From NCBI GenBank assembly GCA_947167075.1, contig CAMVGR010000003.1, forward strand, positions 62,001 through 126,000: a stretch of DNA of 64,000 nt, read 5' to 3'. The number at the start of each line of letters is the position of its first letter. Position 1 is the first letter of the stretch. Both the position numbers and the translations under genes were made by a program. Below the pieces are notes generated by a model that worked only from the letters and a program-made list of their open reading frames with translations, did not search any database and was not told the origin of the DNA. Below, one piece after another: positions 8,175 through 17,378 of this stretch. The stretch is from an uncultured Bacteroidales bacterium. GTDB lineage: Bacteria; Bacteroidota; Bacteroidia; Bacteroidales; P3.

Positions 8175-10001
8175 ATGAAAGAAATAGAGAATAAAAAAAT
8201 GAGTATCGTCGGATTGCTCCGACGGTTGGTACCTTTTCTTTTGCCATACAAATGGCTTTTGGTGGTGACACTTGTTCTGACTTTTGCAGGTTCTCTGATG
8301 GCACAGGTGAATGCTGTTGTGCTCGACCGTGCTGTCGATTCTATCAATTCGCTGCTACATGTCGAGGAAGGGTTCCAATGGAGCGATGCGGCTCACATTC
8401 TGCTGCTTGTCAGTGCTGTTCTGCTTGGAAAGGAGTTGTTGGCTGCCCTTATCACTTTCGGGCAGAGAGTGTTCGGCGAAAAAATCCGTATCCATGTAAG
8501 CCGTGACCTCTCCCTCCGTGTAGTAGACCGTATTCTGCAATTCCGAATGGCTTTTTTCTCGCAGGAGGATAACGAACCAGGCAAACTGCAAACACGTATC
8601 GACCGCGGCATCATGAGCCTCAGCAATACGGTGAAAAACTTCTTCATCGATATTCTTCCCCTTTTCACCAGTGCCGTCCTAGCCTTGGTGCTGATGTACT
8701 CTGCCAATGTGTATGTAGGACTAGTGGCCACGGTCATCATCCCCATCTATTTCTGGATTACTGCCCTTCAGGGGCGGCGAATGAAAGGATGGCGCCATCG
8801 GGTGTTTGGAACTCACCAGAAGCTCTCTAGTGGCATTCTAAATATCATAGAAAGCATGGGGGTAATCAAATCGTTCAACCGCGAGCGAGTGGAGGCCGAC
8901 AAGCAGGCTGTGTTGCAGGACCAAAGTACCGACCAACAGATGCAGACCCGACGCATCTCCTTCCTTTTCGAGGGCACAAAGAGTTTTGTAGAGCAAATTG
9001 GCACAGTCCTCATCATCATCCTTACAGCCTATCTTGTACTTATCCATTATCCAGGCATGAGCATTGGTAAAATCATGTATCATGTCATGCTCTTTGCCAA
9101 CGTGAGTGCCCCCATCCGACAGCTGCACCGTATCTACGACGACCTCAACGATGCACTAGTGTATGCTGAGGGATTTTTCGGTATTCTCGATGCCGACCAC
9201 GAGGTGGAGGCAAGTGGCTCATGGAAAGGCGGTGGCGAAGCCCGGGAGGTGAGGGGGTGTTTCGAATTGACGAATGTCGAGTTCACCTATCCCAACGGCA
9301 CCCATGCCATACGCGACCTTACGATGACCATCGAGCCAGGAAAGACCACTGCCTTGGTAGGACTGAGTGGAGCCGGCAAGACTACCATAGTCAATCTCTT
9401 AGACAAATTCTACAACCCCGATGGGGGCACTATCAAACTCGACGGTGTGCCCCTCTCCGAATGGGATACGCACGCCCTACGCGAAAACATAGGTCTCGTA
9501 TTGCAGAAGAACCATATCTTCAGTGGATCGATCGAGGACAATATTCGGTATGGGCGCCCCGATGCCTCGCTCGACGACGTGGTGGAGGCTGCCCGTCGTG
9601 CCTACATTTACGACCAGGTGATGGCACTGCCCGATGGTTTCCGGAGCAACGCATTGCTACTGAGTGGTGGGCAGCAGCAGCGTATCGCTATCGCACGCAT
9701 GTTTCTAAAGAATCCGCCCATCATCTTCCTCGACGAGCCCACCGCCAGTCTTGATGCCATTGCCACGGAGCAGATCAAGAATAGCATCGATGCCATCAAG
9801 CAAGGGCGTACGGTGATTGTTATCTCGCACAATATAGGCCAGATTATAGACAGCGATATGCTCTATGTCCTCGATCGCGGACATGTGGTGCAACATGGCA
9901 TTCCCGACGAGGTCTATCGCCAGGGTGGTCTCTACAAGCAGATCCTCGATGCCTCGGCCCGAAGCATGAATGTAGACAAGATTGTGGCCAGCGTACAGTA
10001 G
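8175..10001 (+). CDS. ABC exporter, fused permease and ATPase
   Basis: A 608-residue half-transporter. Residues about 20-320 form the transmembrane domain, with hydrophobic helices such as WLLVVTLVLTFAGSLMA, ILPLFTSAVLALVLMYS and LIIILTAYLVLIHY. The nucleotide-binding domain has Walker A GLSGAGKTT (396-404), signature LSGGQQQR, Walker B IIFLDEPTASLD and the H-loop VIVISHN. The substrate is unknown; the family exports lipids, peptides or drugs. It probably works as a homodimer because no partner half-transporter is adjacent. Translation may start at 8199 (MSIVGLLRR) rather than 8175, given the position of the -7 element. It converges with the C69 peptidase gene, 3 bp away. Confidence 0.93.
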   Translation: MKEIENKKMSIVGLLRRLVPFLLPYKWLLVVTLVLTFAGSLMAQVNAVVLDRAVDSINSLLHVEEGFQWSDAAHILLLVSAVLLGKELLAALITFGQRVFGEKIRIHVSRDLSLRVVDRILQFRMAFFSQEDNEPGKLQTRIDRGIMSLSNTVKNFFIDILPLFTSAVLALVLMYSANVYVGLVATVIIPIYFWITALQGRRMKGWRHRVFGTHQKLSSGILNIIESMGVIKSFNRERVEADKQAVLQDQSTDQQMQTRRISFLFEGTKSFVEQIGTVLIIILTAYLVLIHYPGMSIGKIMYHVMLFANVSAPIRQLHRIYDDLNDALVYAEGFFGILDADHEVEASGSWKGGGEAREVRGCFELTNVEFTYPNGTHAIRDLTMTIEPGKTTALVGLSGAGKTTIVNLLDKFYNPDGGTIKLDGVPLSEWDTHALRENIGLVLQKNHIFSGSIEDNIRYGRPDASLDDVVEAARRAYIYDQVMALPDGFRSNALLLSGGQQQRIAIARMFLKNPPIIFLDEPTASLDAIATEQIKNSIDAIKQGRTVIVISHNIGQIIDSDMLYVLDRGHVVQHGIPDEVYRQGGLYKQILDASARSMNVDKIVASVQ

Positions 10002-10004
10002 GGG

Positions 10005-11579
10005 TTAGAAGCCCATGCCAAAACGGTGCCAGTATTGCTCCTCGAGTTGTCGCCATGCACCCACAGCGTTGCCATAGATGCGCTGTGTGTAGTTGTTCAG
10101 GTACCGTTCTGTCTGTTTCTTCTTTTTCGATTGGTTCTGTACTTTTTCTTCCAGCGCAGAGAGGCCGTGCATGGCATCGGCTTCCAGCCGTAGCACCTCT
10201 GTCGTATGGCCCTCTTTGGTGGCTTGCCATTGCACGGTGGCCAGCTTGTTGGCACGACGGAATTGCCACAACACGGCATCGGGGTTGTAGCGTTTTTGGC
10301 CGCACATGCTGAATGCCTCGGGCAATTCGGTGGTGCCACAGAAGATAGGTATGCGGGGCGATTGGCCAGGATTGTCGACTGCCACCCAGCAGATGCCGCC
10401 TACCGCGTCGGGCAACCAATCGCGCAACTGAGCCACAAAACTATAGCTACACCACGCCACGCTCACCGTGCGTTTGAAATCCACCGTGCCCGGTGCCAGC
10501 ATATTCAGCGTCTGCTGCATAGCATTGCCCAGCCAGGGGTTGGCCACAGGGCTTGCCACGGTGTCGCCCTGCCGGTTCACTATCTTCAGGTTGCGAGTCA
10601 TATCCATATCCGTACCCTCGTAGGTGGAGCGGAGCAGACGCATCACGTCGCGCACGTCTACAGGGTCGTCGGGCTTCACGCTGAAGGGCAGTTCGGGCAT
10701 ATCCATTGTCAAGTGTAGCGATGGTGCCAAAGCATTCAGGATGAACCATTCGCGTTCGCGGAAGTTCTTGCCCTGTGCATAGCTGTCGTTGAAGGCACGC
10801 CAAAAGAGGAATTCGCCCTCGCCATCCCACAGTCCGTAGCGCTGTGCCACCTGTTCGATATTGTCCGAGCAGCGGAACCAGTCGGGGTTGCCACGTTGCA
10901 GCCGACCGATGCGGGCTATGTTGGCACTGACGGCCACGTGGTCGTCGGGCACACGCTGTGCAGCCCAGATGCCGCCGATTTCGGCCTTTCCACAGCCCAG
11001 TATCTCCATCTGCCACACCTCTTTCTTGTCGGCGATGGTGATGCACTCGCCGCCATCGCCATATCCATGCTGGGCAATGAGCTGTGCTATCAGGTCGATG
11101 GCCTGGCGTGCCGTGGAGCAGCACATCAGAGCCACCCTCTCCAGCTCCTCTATCTGGAACCACCCGTCGGGGTTGCGTAGGGTGTCGGGACCGCCAAAGG
11201 TGGTCTCGCCAATGGCCAGCTGGCGCTCGTTGAGGCAGGGATAGGCTGTGTTGAGATAGGCTAGGGTGGGGGTGTTGCCCAAGTCGATGGTGCCCACCGT
11301 ACGCACGCCGGTGGTGTCCTCGCGATGGGTGGTGTGCATGGTGCCTTTGCGCACCTCGTGGCGTATGGTCTTCTGCCCTTTAGACGGCTTCTGCCCAGGC
11401 TCAATACTCATCCATGTGCGGTAGCGTCCGTCGCAGGTGTGCGAGGTGATGACACTGCCATCGGACGAGGCATATCTGCCTACCATAATCGAGGTGCAGC
11501 TTTCGCGGTTGTTATCCTGTGCCATTAGGGTCAGTGGCAGCACTGCAAGCAATATTGTAAACAATCGTTTCATCTTCAA
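10005..11579 (-). CDS. Secreted C69-family dipeptidase
   Basis: An N-terminal-nucleophile peptidase of family C69 (PepD-like). A signal peptide (residues 1-20, LPLTLMAQ) precedes the conserved CTSIMVGRYASSDGS. C28 would become the catalytic N-terminal cysteine after propeptide removal. Further landmarks are IGETTFGG, the MCCSTARQAIDL region and DHVAVSANIARIG. At 524 residues it is normal for the family. It is exported, presumably to the periplasm or surface, where it would cleave short peptides; this fits a peptide-fermenting lifestyle. A TATCTTTG promoter element lies 24 bp upstream. Confidence 0.9.
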   Translation of the reverse strand: MKMKRLFTILLAVLPLTLMAQDNNRESCTSIMVGRYASSDGSVITSHTCDGRYRTWMSIEPGQKPSKGQKTIRHEVRKGTMHTTHREDTTGVRTVGTIDLGNTPTLAYLNTAYPCLNERQLAIGETTFGGPDTLRNPDGWFQIEELERVALMCCSTARQAIDLIAQLIAQHGYGDGGECITIADKKEVWQMEILGCGKAEIGGIWAAQRVPDDHVAVSANIARIGRLQRGNPDWFRCSDNIEQVAQRYGLWDGEGEFLFWRAFNDSYAQGKNFREREWFILNALAPSLHLTMDMPELPFSVKPDDPVDVRDVMRLLRSTYEGTDMDMTRNLKIVNRQGDTVASPVANPWLGNAMQQTLNMLAPGTVDFKRTVSVAWCSYSFVAQLRDWLPDAVGGICWVAVDNPGQSPRIPIFCGTTELPEAFSMCGQKRYNPDAVLWQFRRANKLATVQWQATKEGHTTEVLRLEADAMHGLSALEEKVQNQSKKKKQTERYLNNYTQRIYGNAVGAWRQLEEQYWHRFGMGF

Positions 11580-11602
11580 TATTTTTTCTGATATTCGAGG
11601 TG

Positions 11603-11610
11603 CAAAGATA
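11603..11610 (-). promoter_or_regulatory. -7 promoter element for the C69 dipeptidase
   Basis: Minus strand TATCTTTG, an exact TAnnTTTG match, 24 bp upstream of the start codon. Confidence 0.6.
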
Positions 11611-11649
11611 CATCTTTTTTTCGGAATCTATAAAAAAATCTCTCATTCG

Positions 11650-11810
11650 ATAACTCGTTCGCACACCGTTCGTTCCGCCTTCTACTATCCAAAATTAGTT
11701 TTCTATTTCGCACTATCTCAATGCTTTATTCGCCCTCTCACCGTACTTCATCCGTACATGCACCGTACATGCACCGTAGATGAACCGTGACTGCCGTGTG
11801 CCGACACGGA
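11650..11810 (-). repeat. Repeat site A: 11-bp direct-repeat array with extended element
   Basis: Minus-strand orientation. Five 11-bp units at 11739-11793 read, on the minus strand, ACGGTTCATCT, ACGGTGCATGT, ACGGTGCATGT, ACGGATGAAGT, ACGGTGAGAGG. A small hairpin (CCGTGT/ACACGG, 11794-11809) abuts the first unit. Beyond the last unit, 11650-11738 shares clear similarity with site B, including the block AGAAGGCGGAACGAAC and the end GTGCGAACGAGTTAT (minus strand). Lies in the divergent gap between the C69 dipeptidase and nadE. Confidence 0.85.
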
Positions 11811-11909
11811 CCTTTGGCGGAGCATCCACGCGGTATCTACTCCGGATTCTGCCTTGTGGGGCAACGCAAGCACTGACTCATACATCAGAGTGTCCATATA
11901 GATGAGTGT

Positions 11910-11944
11910 GTCCCACCAGCCCACGGAAGAAGGGCTGGTGGGAC
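11910..11944. other. Strong orphan hairpin between divergent genes
   Basis: GTCCCACCAGCCC (11910-11922) and GGGCTGGTGGGAC (11932-11944) form a perfect 13-bp stem with a 9-nt loop. It looks like a terminator stem but has no T-tract on either side and sits between two divergently transcribed genes, so it terminates no visible gene. It could end a small RNA arising in this 536-bp gap. The rest of the gap shows only site A. Confidence 0.6.
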
Positions 11945-12115
11945 TTCCTATATCATCCTCAGCCTCAATCAGCATCTCCACAATCAACTATATGCCTTCC
12001 TTAAACTGCATTAGGATGTTAGAATGCAAAGGGTGAGTCTACAGTGCCTAAAAAAATCGTGTCGATGGACAATAAAGAAGGGATAATCCTCGTTTAGGAA
12101 AGTATTATTACAATA

Positions 12116-13678
12116 ATGTCTATGAAAATTCATATTGTTCAGCGAGATATACGTACCCTACGTATCGACGATAACTTGGCCTGGATCGAGGCCGAATTGG
12201 ATTCAGAAGCCTCGCGCGAGGCCTTGCTCACCGTCTTTCCAGCCGGCACGTTGTGTGGGGCACCCCTCTTTGCCGCCGCTGGCTATACCGACCTGCAGAA
12301 GCAGGCACAGGCAGCCCTGCAACGTCTGGTGGCCCGAAGCGAACATAGAGCTTTTCTGGTAGGACTGCCGCTGCAGATACAGGACAAGGGCCTGTGCAAT
12401 GCCGTGGTGTTTGTGCAGAATGGTGCCATCCGTGCTGTTGTCACCAAGAAGTACCTCAATGTCGATGAACAAAAGTACTTTGTCAGAGGCGAAGGTGTGC
12501 AGGTGGTAGACTTCCACGACCAGCGTATCGCCATCGGATTCTACGAAGACCTGAAAGAATTGCTCAAAGGGCATGTGGAACGTTGCGACATGGTGATATG
12601 CTGCGGTGGACAAGTGTTCGACTATCAGCGTCCTTACCGCCGTCGCTATCGCATGATAAAGATTGTAGAAACCCTCAATGCTGGAGTGGTGTATGTGAAC
12701 CGTACGGGAGGCGAAGGCCCCTACCTCTATGCCGGAGGGTCGATGGCGATGAATGCTGCTGGGACGCTCCTATGCCAGATGCCCTACTTCGAGGAAGGCT
12801 GCCAGACGGTGGATATGCAGCAGATGGAGCCGGTGGAAGACACCAAGCCCGAGGCAGTGGAGCTGGTATATAAGGCGTTGGTGACGGGATTGAGAAACTA
12901 TTTTCACAAAAACGGTATGCACAAGGCGGTGCTGGGACTGAGTGGCGGTATCGATTCGGCATTGGTGGCGACGCTGGCCGTCGATGCGCTGGGTGCCGAG
13001 AATGTGCATGGGCTGTTGATGCCTAGCCAGTACTCGACCGACCACTCGGTGCGCGATGCTGTCGACCTGGCCAACAACCTGGGCATGAGCTACGACATCG
13101 TGCCCATCGCTCCGCTCTTCGAGCAGTTTAAACAAAGCCTCAAGCCTGTCTTTGGCAATCGTGCCGAAGATGTGACCGAGGAGAATATGCAGGCTCGCAT
13201 CAGGGGCACACTCGTCATGAGCTATGCCAACAAGTTTGCAGCATTGGCCCTAAACACTACCAACAGGTCGGAGGCAGCCATGGGCTACGGAACGCTCTAC
13301 GGCGACTCGTGCGGTGCCCTGGCAGTGATTGGTGACCTGTACAAGACCGAGGTGTACGAGCTCAGCGAATGGCTCAACCGCGACGGCGAACGCATCCCGC
13401 ACAATAGTATCGAGAAGGCTCCCAGTGCCGAGTTGCGTCCTGGACAGAAAGACAGCGACTCGCTGCCCGACTATGAAATCCTCGACACAATATTGGGTCT
13501 CTATCTCGACGAAGGTCTATGCGAGGACGAGATTGTGGACGAGGGATTCGATCGCGAATTGGTGCATCAGGTTATCACCAAGACCAATCGCAACGAGTGG
13601 AAACGGCTGCAGTTTGCTCCTCAACTGAAGGTCAGTCCGATGAGCTTCGGCCTCGACCGCCGCTGGCCTGTGAGTTGA
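12116..13678 (+). CDS. nadE: NAD+ synthetase with a degenerate glutaminase domain
   Basis: NadE amidates nicotinic acid adenine dinucleotide to NAD+. Residues 1-230 are the nitrilase-fold glutaminase domain and 245-520 the synthetase domain, with the ATP-pyrophosphatase loop SGGIDS at 276-281. The glutaminase triad is broken. In active members FPE supplies Glu and ICEDxW supplies Cys; here the equivalent stretches read FPAGTL (Ala at 43) and IGFYEDL (Tyr at 143). Only the Lys of TKKYL (111/112) remains. The scaffold is otherwise well kept (YVNRTGGEG, YAGGSM). I infer that the enzyme uses free ammonia, or ammonia from another protein. At 520 residues it is shorter than the 640-residue form common in related bacteria. 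Confidence 0.93.
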   Translation: MSMKIHIVQRDIRTLRIDDNLAWIEAELDSEASREALLTVFPAGTLCGAPLFAAAGYTDLQKQAQAALQRLVARSEHRAFLVGLPLQIQDKGLCNAVVFVQNGAIRAVVTKKYLNVDEQKYFVRGEGVQVVDFHDQRIAIGFYEDLKELLKGHVERCDMVICCGGQVFDYQRPYRRRYRMIKIVETLNAGVVYVNRTGGEGPYLYAGGSMAMNAAGTLLCQMPYFEEGCQTVDMQQMEPVEDTKPEAVELVYKALVTGLRNYFHKNGMHKAVLGLSGGIDSALVATLAVDALGAENVHGLLMPSQYSTDHSVRDAVDLANNLGMSYDIVPIAPLFEQFKQSLKPVFGNRAEDVTEENMQARIRGTLVMSYANKFAALALNTTNRSEAAMGYGTLYGDSCGALAVIGDLYKTEVYELSEWLNRDGERIPHNSIEKAPSAELRPGQKDSDSLPDYEILDTILGLYLDEGLCEDEIVDEGFDRELVHQVITKTNRNEWKRLQFAPQLKVSPMSFGLDRRWPVS

Positions 13679-13758
13679 TTTTAATGATGGTGTATAATAA
13701 TCAGTGGAATTCTGACGTTAATATACCACAATAAGGAATTCTGTTTAAAGCAATAAGG

Positions 13759-15270
13759 ATGAATATGAAACGCAGTGTACTTATAATGGCGATGCTGATG
13801 TCGTGTGTGGCTGCATCGGCCCAAATACAGGCTTTGTTTGGCTACAGTACCTACTATCAGGCTACAGCCTCGCAACCGTATATTGAGACCTACCTACTGT
13901 TCGATGCTTGGACGTTGCACTTCGAGCCGCAGGCCGGTGGTCGCCGTCAGGCAACGGTGGCCATATCGTTGGTGGCTCGTCAGGGCGATTCGATATGTTT
14001 CGCCAAGAAATACGACCTGAACAGCCCTATGCTTGGCACGGACGATTCGCTCAATTTCAACCTGCTCGATATGCAACGTTTCGCGTTAAATAACGGGATA
14101 TACGACCTCGATGTCACCCTTCAGGACAAGAACAAGGAGGGACAGCCCGTGGCATTCACCGAGAAACTGGTGATCAACTACGACAGCAAGCGGCCCGCAC
14201 TCTCCAGTGTCCAGCTGATGTCCTCGGTGAAACCGACCACCACACAGACCATCCTGTCCAGAGGTGGTTACGATATGGAACCCTATGTCGACGATTTTGT
14301 CCCGGAAAAGATGAGCGACCTGACCTTCTATTACGAGGTCTATAATATCGACAAGGAGATTGGAAAGGAGGCATTCCTTGCCAAGTCGTATATCGAAGTG
14401 CAGGAGACGGGAACCCGTGTGGAGACCCTGCAGCACGCCGTAAGGAAGAATGCTTCCGAGGTGGTGCCAGTGCTTGGTAGGTTGGACATCCACAATCTGC
14501 CGTCGGGCAACTATAACCTAGTGGTAGAATTGCAGAATCGCGACGGGAATTCGATGCTGATAAAGAGAGTGCCGTTTTTCCGCTCCAATCCTGGAGTCAA
14601 AACCATTCAGCCTAGCGAGATGACGCTGACATTCGTTGGGAAGTACACTGACGAGGAGGACTTGAACCTATATCTAGATGCTCTCTATCCCATTGCTAGC
14701 GAACAGGAGAAAGTAGCAGCCAGACAGATAGTAAGAAGTGGCACTGTGGAACAGAAACAAGCCTTCCTATACGAGTTCTGGACCCGCCGCGACCCAATTA
14801 GTCCGGAGGCGGCATGGCTGAAGTACAAAGAACGTATCGACTATGTACAGGAGCATTTCACCTACTCGATCACTAGAGGTATCATGACTGACCGTGGGCG
14901 AGTGTATCTGCAGTATGGACCTCCCGATTTCGTCCGTGACGAGAAGAACTTCGCTGTGATTGGCTATTCGAAGTCCGATGTTGTGAGTACTGGCAACCAT
15001 GGCATATATAACACCGAATCGATAGAGAATGCTAATGTCCATGCACATTATCTCCCATACCAGTTGTGGCGGTACAACAGGCTTGAGGCTGACGACCCCA
15101 ACAGGGTATTTCTCTTCTGGGATGAGGGGAGCATCGGCTATTATACTCTGCTGCAAAGCAATGCCAAGGGCGAAGTGCAGACTTTCGGATGGGAGAGAAT
15201 GCTTAGTCGCCAGCAGCTGCCAGAGGGTGTTGTAGGTGCTGTGGGACAGCAATACAAGCGTGGCTATTGA
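13759..15270 (+). CDS. GWxTD domain-containing secreted protein
   Basis: A 503-residue protein with a signal peptide (residues 1-22, CVAASAQ). The C-terminal third matches the GWxTD family of Bacteroidota: FWTRRDPISPEAAWLKYKERI, then RGIMTDRGRVYLQYGPPD, which is the characteristic 'tDRGriyi.yGpP' block. The biochemical role of the family is not established to my knowledge. It is located just upstream of and overlapping by 1 nt with an LpxL-like acyltransferase, so an envelope role is likely. Confidence 0.85.
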   Translation: MNMKRSVLIMAMLMSCVAASAQIQALFGYSTYYQATASQPYIETYLLFDAWTLHFEPQAGGRRQATVAISLVARQGDSICFAKKYDLNSPMLGTDDSLNFNLLDMQRFALNNGIYDLDVTLQDKNKEGQPVAFTEKLVINYDSKRPALSSVQLMSSVKPTTTQTILSRGGYDMEPYVDDFVPEKMSDLTFYYEVYNIDKEIGKEAFLAKSYIEVQETGTRVETLQHAVRKNASEVVPVLGRLDIHNLPSGNYNLVVELQNRDGNSMLIKRVPFFRSNPGVKTIQPSEMTLTFVGKYTDEEDLNLYLDALYPIASEQEKVAARQIVRSGTVEQKQAFLYEFWTRRDPISPEAAWLKYKERIDYVQEHFTYSITRGIMTDRGRVYLQYGPPDFVRDEKNFAVIGYSKSDVVSTGNHGIYNTESIENANVHAHYLPYQLWRYNRLEADDPNRVFLFWDEGSIGYYTLLQSNAKGEVQTFGWERMLSRQQLPEGVVGAVGQQYKRGY

Positions 15271-16121
15271 TGTATTTCCTGTCGGATATACTGTATCTGC
15301 TGGTCTACTACGTGGTAGGCTATCGGCGTAAGGTTGTCAGAGACAACCTCTCGAAGTGTTTTCCTGATAAAAAAGAACCAGAACTTCGACGGATTGAGCG
15401 CCGATACTATCGCTATTTGTCTGATCTGTTGGTGGAGGGTGCATACAACCTTCTGTTCGCCACGCCGACTTTTCTGAAGCGCCACTACCGGATAACCAAT
15501 CGTCAGCTTGTCGACCGCTATTTTGAGAAGGGGCAGTCGGTGGTGCTGATGTCGGCTCACTATGGTAATTGGGAATATATGGTGACATCGCTCAACATGC
15601 AGTTTCTTCACCATGGGATAGGGGTGGGAAAGCCCCTCGACGACAAGGCAACTGCCGGTTTCATCAATAGGAGGCGCATCCGCTATGGCACACAGGTCGT
15701 GGATCAGACCGATGTTCGCCAGCATGTGGCATTCTATATGGAACATCATGTGCCCTGTGTATTGATGATGTTGTCCGATCAAAGCCCGAGCAATCCCCAC
15801 CGGAGTTATTGGACACGCTTTCTCGGTCGGGACACCGCTTTCCTGTATGGAGCAGAATATTTTGCTCGAAAATACAATCTTCCTGTACTATACTATACGG
15901 TCCGTCGTGTTAAAAGAGGTTTCTATGAGGTGACTTTCCAAAACCTCTGTGACCATCCCTTGGATGTGCCCCAGTATGCTATCTGTGAGCAATACGTACG
16001 CATGCTTGAGAAGGATATAATGCAAGAGCCGGAGTACTGGCTATGGAGCCATCGCCGGTGGAAACTCACTCGAGAGGGACGTATTCAAAAGGACGGTACC
16101 ATCAAAATCATAGCGTCATGA
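15270..16121 (+). CDS. Lipid A biosynthesis-type lysophospholipid acyltransferase (LpxL/HtrB family)
   Basis: A membrane acyltransferase of the LpxL family that adds secondary acyl chains to lipid A or related lipids. The HX4E catalytic motif is H97-E102 in SAHYGNWEY. Other family features are the N-terminal hydrophobic segment, VVRDNLSKCFP and a late GAEYFARKYNLPVLYY stretch. I start at the ATG at 15270, which overlaps the previous stop by one base (TGATG); a TTG one codon earlier is less likely. 283 residues. The stop overlaps the next gene (ATGA), so the three genes 13759-17143 form one operon. Confidence 0.9.
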   Translation: MYFLSDILYLLVYYVVGYRRKVVRDNLSKCFPDKKEPELRRIERRYYRYLSDLLVEGAYNLLFATPTFLKRHYRITNRQLVDRYFEKGQSVVLMSAHYGNWEYMVTSLNMQFLHHGIGVGKPLDDKATAGFINRRRIRYGTQVVDQTDVRQHVAFYMEHHVPCVLMMLSDQSPSNPHRSYWTRFLGRDTAFLYGAEYFARKYNLPVLYYTVRRVKRGFYEVTFQNLCDHPLDVPQYAICEQYVRMLEKDIMQEPEYWLWSHRRWKLTREGRIQKDGTIKIIAS

Positions 16122-17143
16122 AACATGTGGCAGTGGTGATACTCAATTGGAATGGCTGTGCTATGTTGGAACGCTTTCTTCCATCGGTAATAGCTCATAG
16201 CGGCGATGCGGAACTCATTGTTGCCGACAATGGTTCTACGGACAATAGCTTGGCATTCCTCCAGCAAAACTACCCTCAGCTACGTTTAATCTGCCTTGAT
16301 CATAACTACGGTTTCGCCGAGGGATACAATCGGGCATTGGCACAAGTGGAGGCCGACTACTACGTGCTTCTTAACAGCGACGTGGAATGCCCAGAGCACT
16401 GGATAGAACCCGTGGTGCAGATGATGGAGAAGGAGCCCGATATAGCAGTGGCCCAGCCCAAACTGCTGATGTACGACCAGCGCGACACCTTCGAGTATGC
16501 TGGTGGTGCTGGTGGCTTCATCGATAAGTATGGCTATCCTTTTTGCCGTGGACGACTCTTCCAGACCCTTGAGCAGGACCACGGCCAATACGACGACGAG
16601 TGCGACATCTTCTGGGCTACAGGTGCCTGCATGTTCGTCCGTGCTTCGGTGTGGCACGAGCTAGGTGGGTTGGACGGCGACTTCTTCGCCCACATGGAAG
16701 AGATCGACTTCTGTTGGCGTACCCACTTGGCGGGCTATCGTGTGGCCTATTGCCCGATGTCGACAGTCTACCATGTCGGCGGTGGCACGTTGCCCAAATC
16801 GTCACCCTTCAAGACCGAGCTCAACTTCCGCAACAACCTCTCGATGCTCTACAAGAACCTACCTGCCTCGCGGCGTGGGTGGGTCTTGGCCATGCGTATG
16901 TGGCTCGACCGCGTGGCGGCTCTCAAGTTCCTCTTCGAGGGACATAAAGGTGAGTACCAGGCTGTGCGTAAGGCTCATCGTCAGTATCGCAAGTGGAAGC
17001 CCGCTCTACGCGAAAAACGCACCCGCAACGGCATCCACCCCGTCAGTGGTGTCTACCGCGGCCTGCTCCTTCCAGAGTACTACCTCCTCGGTCGCAAGTC
17101 CTTCACCGCCCTAAGGTACGTGGAAGAGCTATTGCAAAAATGA
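16118..17143 (+). CDS. GT2-family glycosyltransferase
   Basis: A 341-residue family 2 glycosyltransferase of the rhamnosyltransferase-like type. VVILNWNG at 6-13, VADNGSTDNS at 35-44, the metal-binding NSD at 86-88, CDIFWATGACMFVR and ELGGLDGDFFAHMEEIDFCWR are all typical. An ATG at 16118 overlaps the upstream stop as ATGA, and I prefer it to a frame extension that starts inside the acyltransferase gene. It presumably adds a sugar to LPS core, O-antigen or capsule together with the neighbouring acyltransferase. Confidence 0.9.
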   Translation: MKHVAVVILNWNGCAMLERFLPSVIAHSGDAELIVADNGSTDNSLAFLQQNYPQLRLICLDHNYGFAEGYNRALAQVEADYYVLLNSDVECPEHWIEPVVQMMEKEPDIAVAQPKLLMYDQRDTFEYAGGAGGFIDKYGYPFCRGRLFQTLEQDHGQYDDECDIFWATGACMFVRASVWHELGGLDGDFFAHMEEIDFCWRTHLAGYRVAYCPMSTVYHVGGGTLPKSSPFKTELNFRNNLSMLYKNLPASRRGWVLAMRMWLDRVAALKFLFEGHKGEYQAVRKAHRQYRKWKPALREKRTRNGIHPVSGVYRGLLLPEYYLLGRKSFTALRYVEELLQK

Positions 17144-17378
17144 AATATTAGCATTTCTTCTGTCATCAAACCATTGAATGCCTCAATGGATTAATGGTAT
17201 TACCCTAAAAGATATTTAGTAAAGAAACACAAAACACTTATCGTGGCGGCTGTTGATCCAATATCGATGAGCAACAGCATAATGGAACAAGACTCGGACA
17301 GGTTAGCTCACGGAGACTTATGCAATGCAAATGGCATGCAGATACTCCGCAGGTGCGGCCTAAAGTCTACCTATCGAC
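17144..17378. other. Convergent intergenic stretch, no gene seen
   Basis: About 235 bp between the glycosyltransferase stop and repeat site B. A weak hairpin CCATTGA/TCAATGG (17171-17189, 5-nt loop) could end the operon but lacks a T-tract. Confidence 0.35.

Noticed and set aside
11739-11793. CRISPR array
   Set aside because: Units are 11 bp and contiguous, with no spacers and no cas genes; a CRISPR needs repeats of 23 bp or more with spacers.
12116-13678. Frameshift as cause of the missing NadE triad
   Set aside because: The frame is open and the surrounding residues align well on both sides of Ala43 and Tyr143, so these are substitutions.
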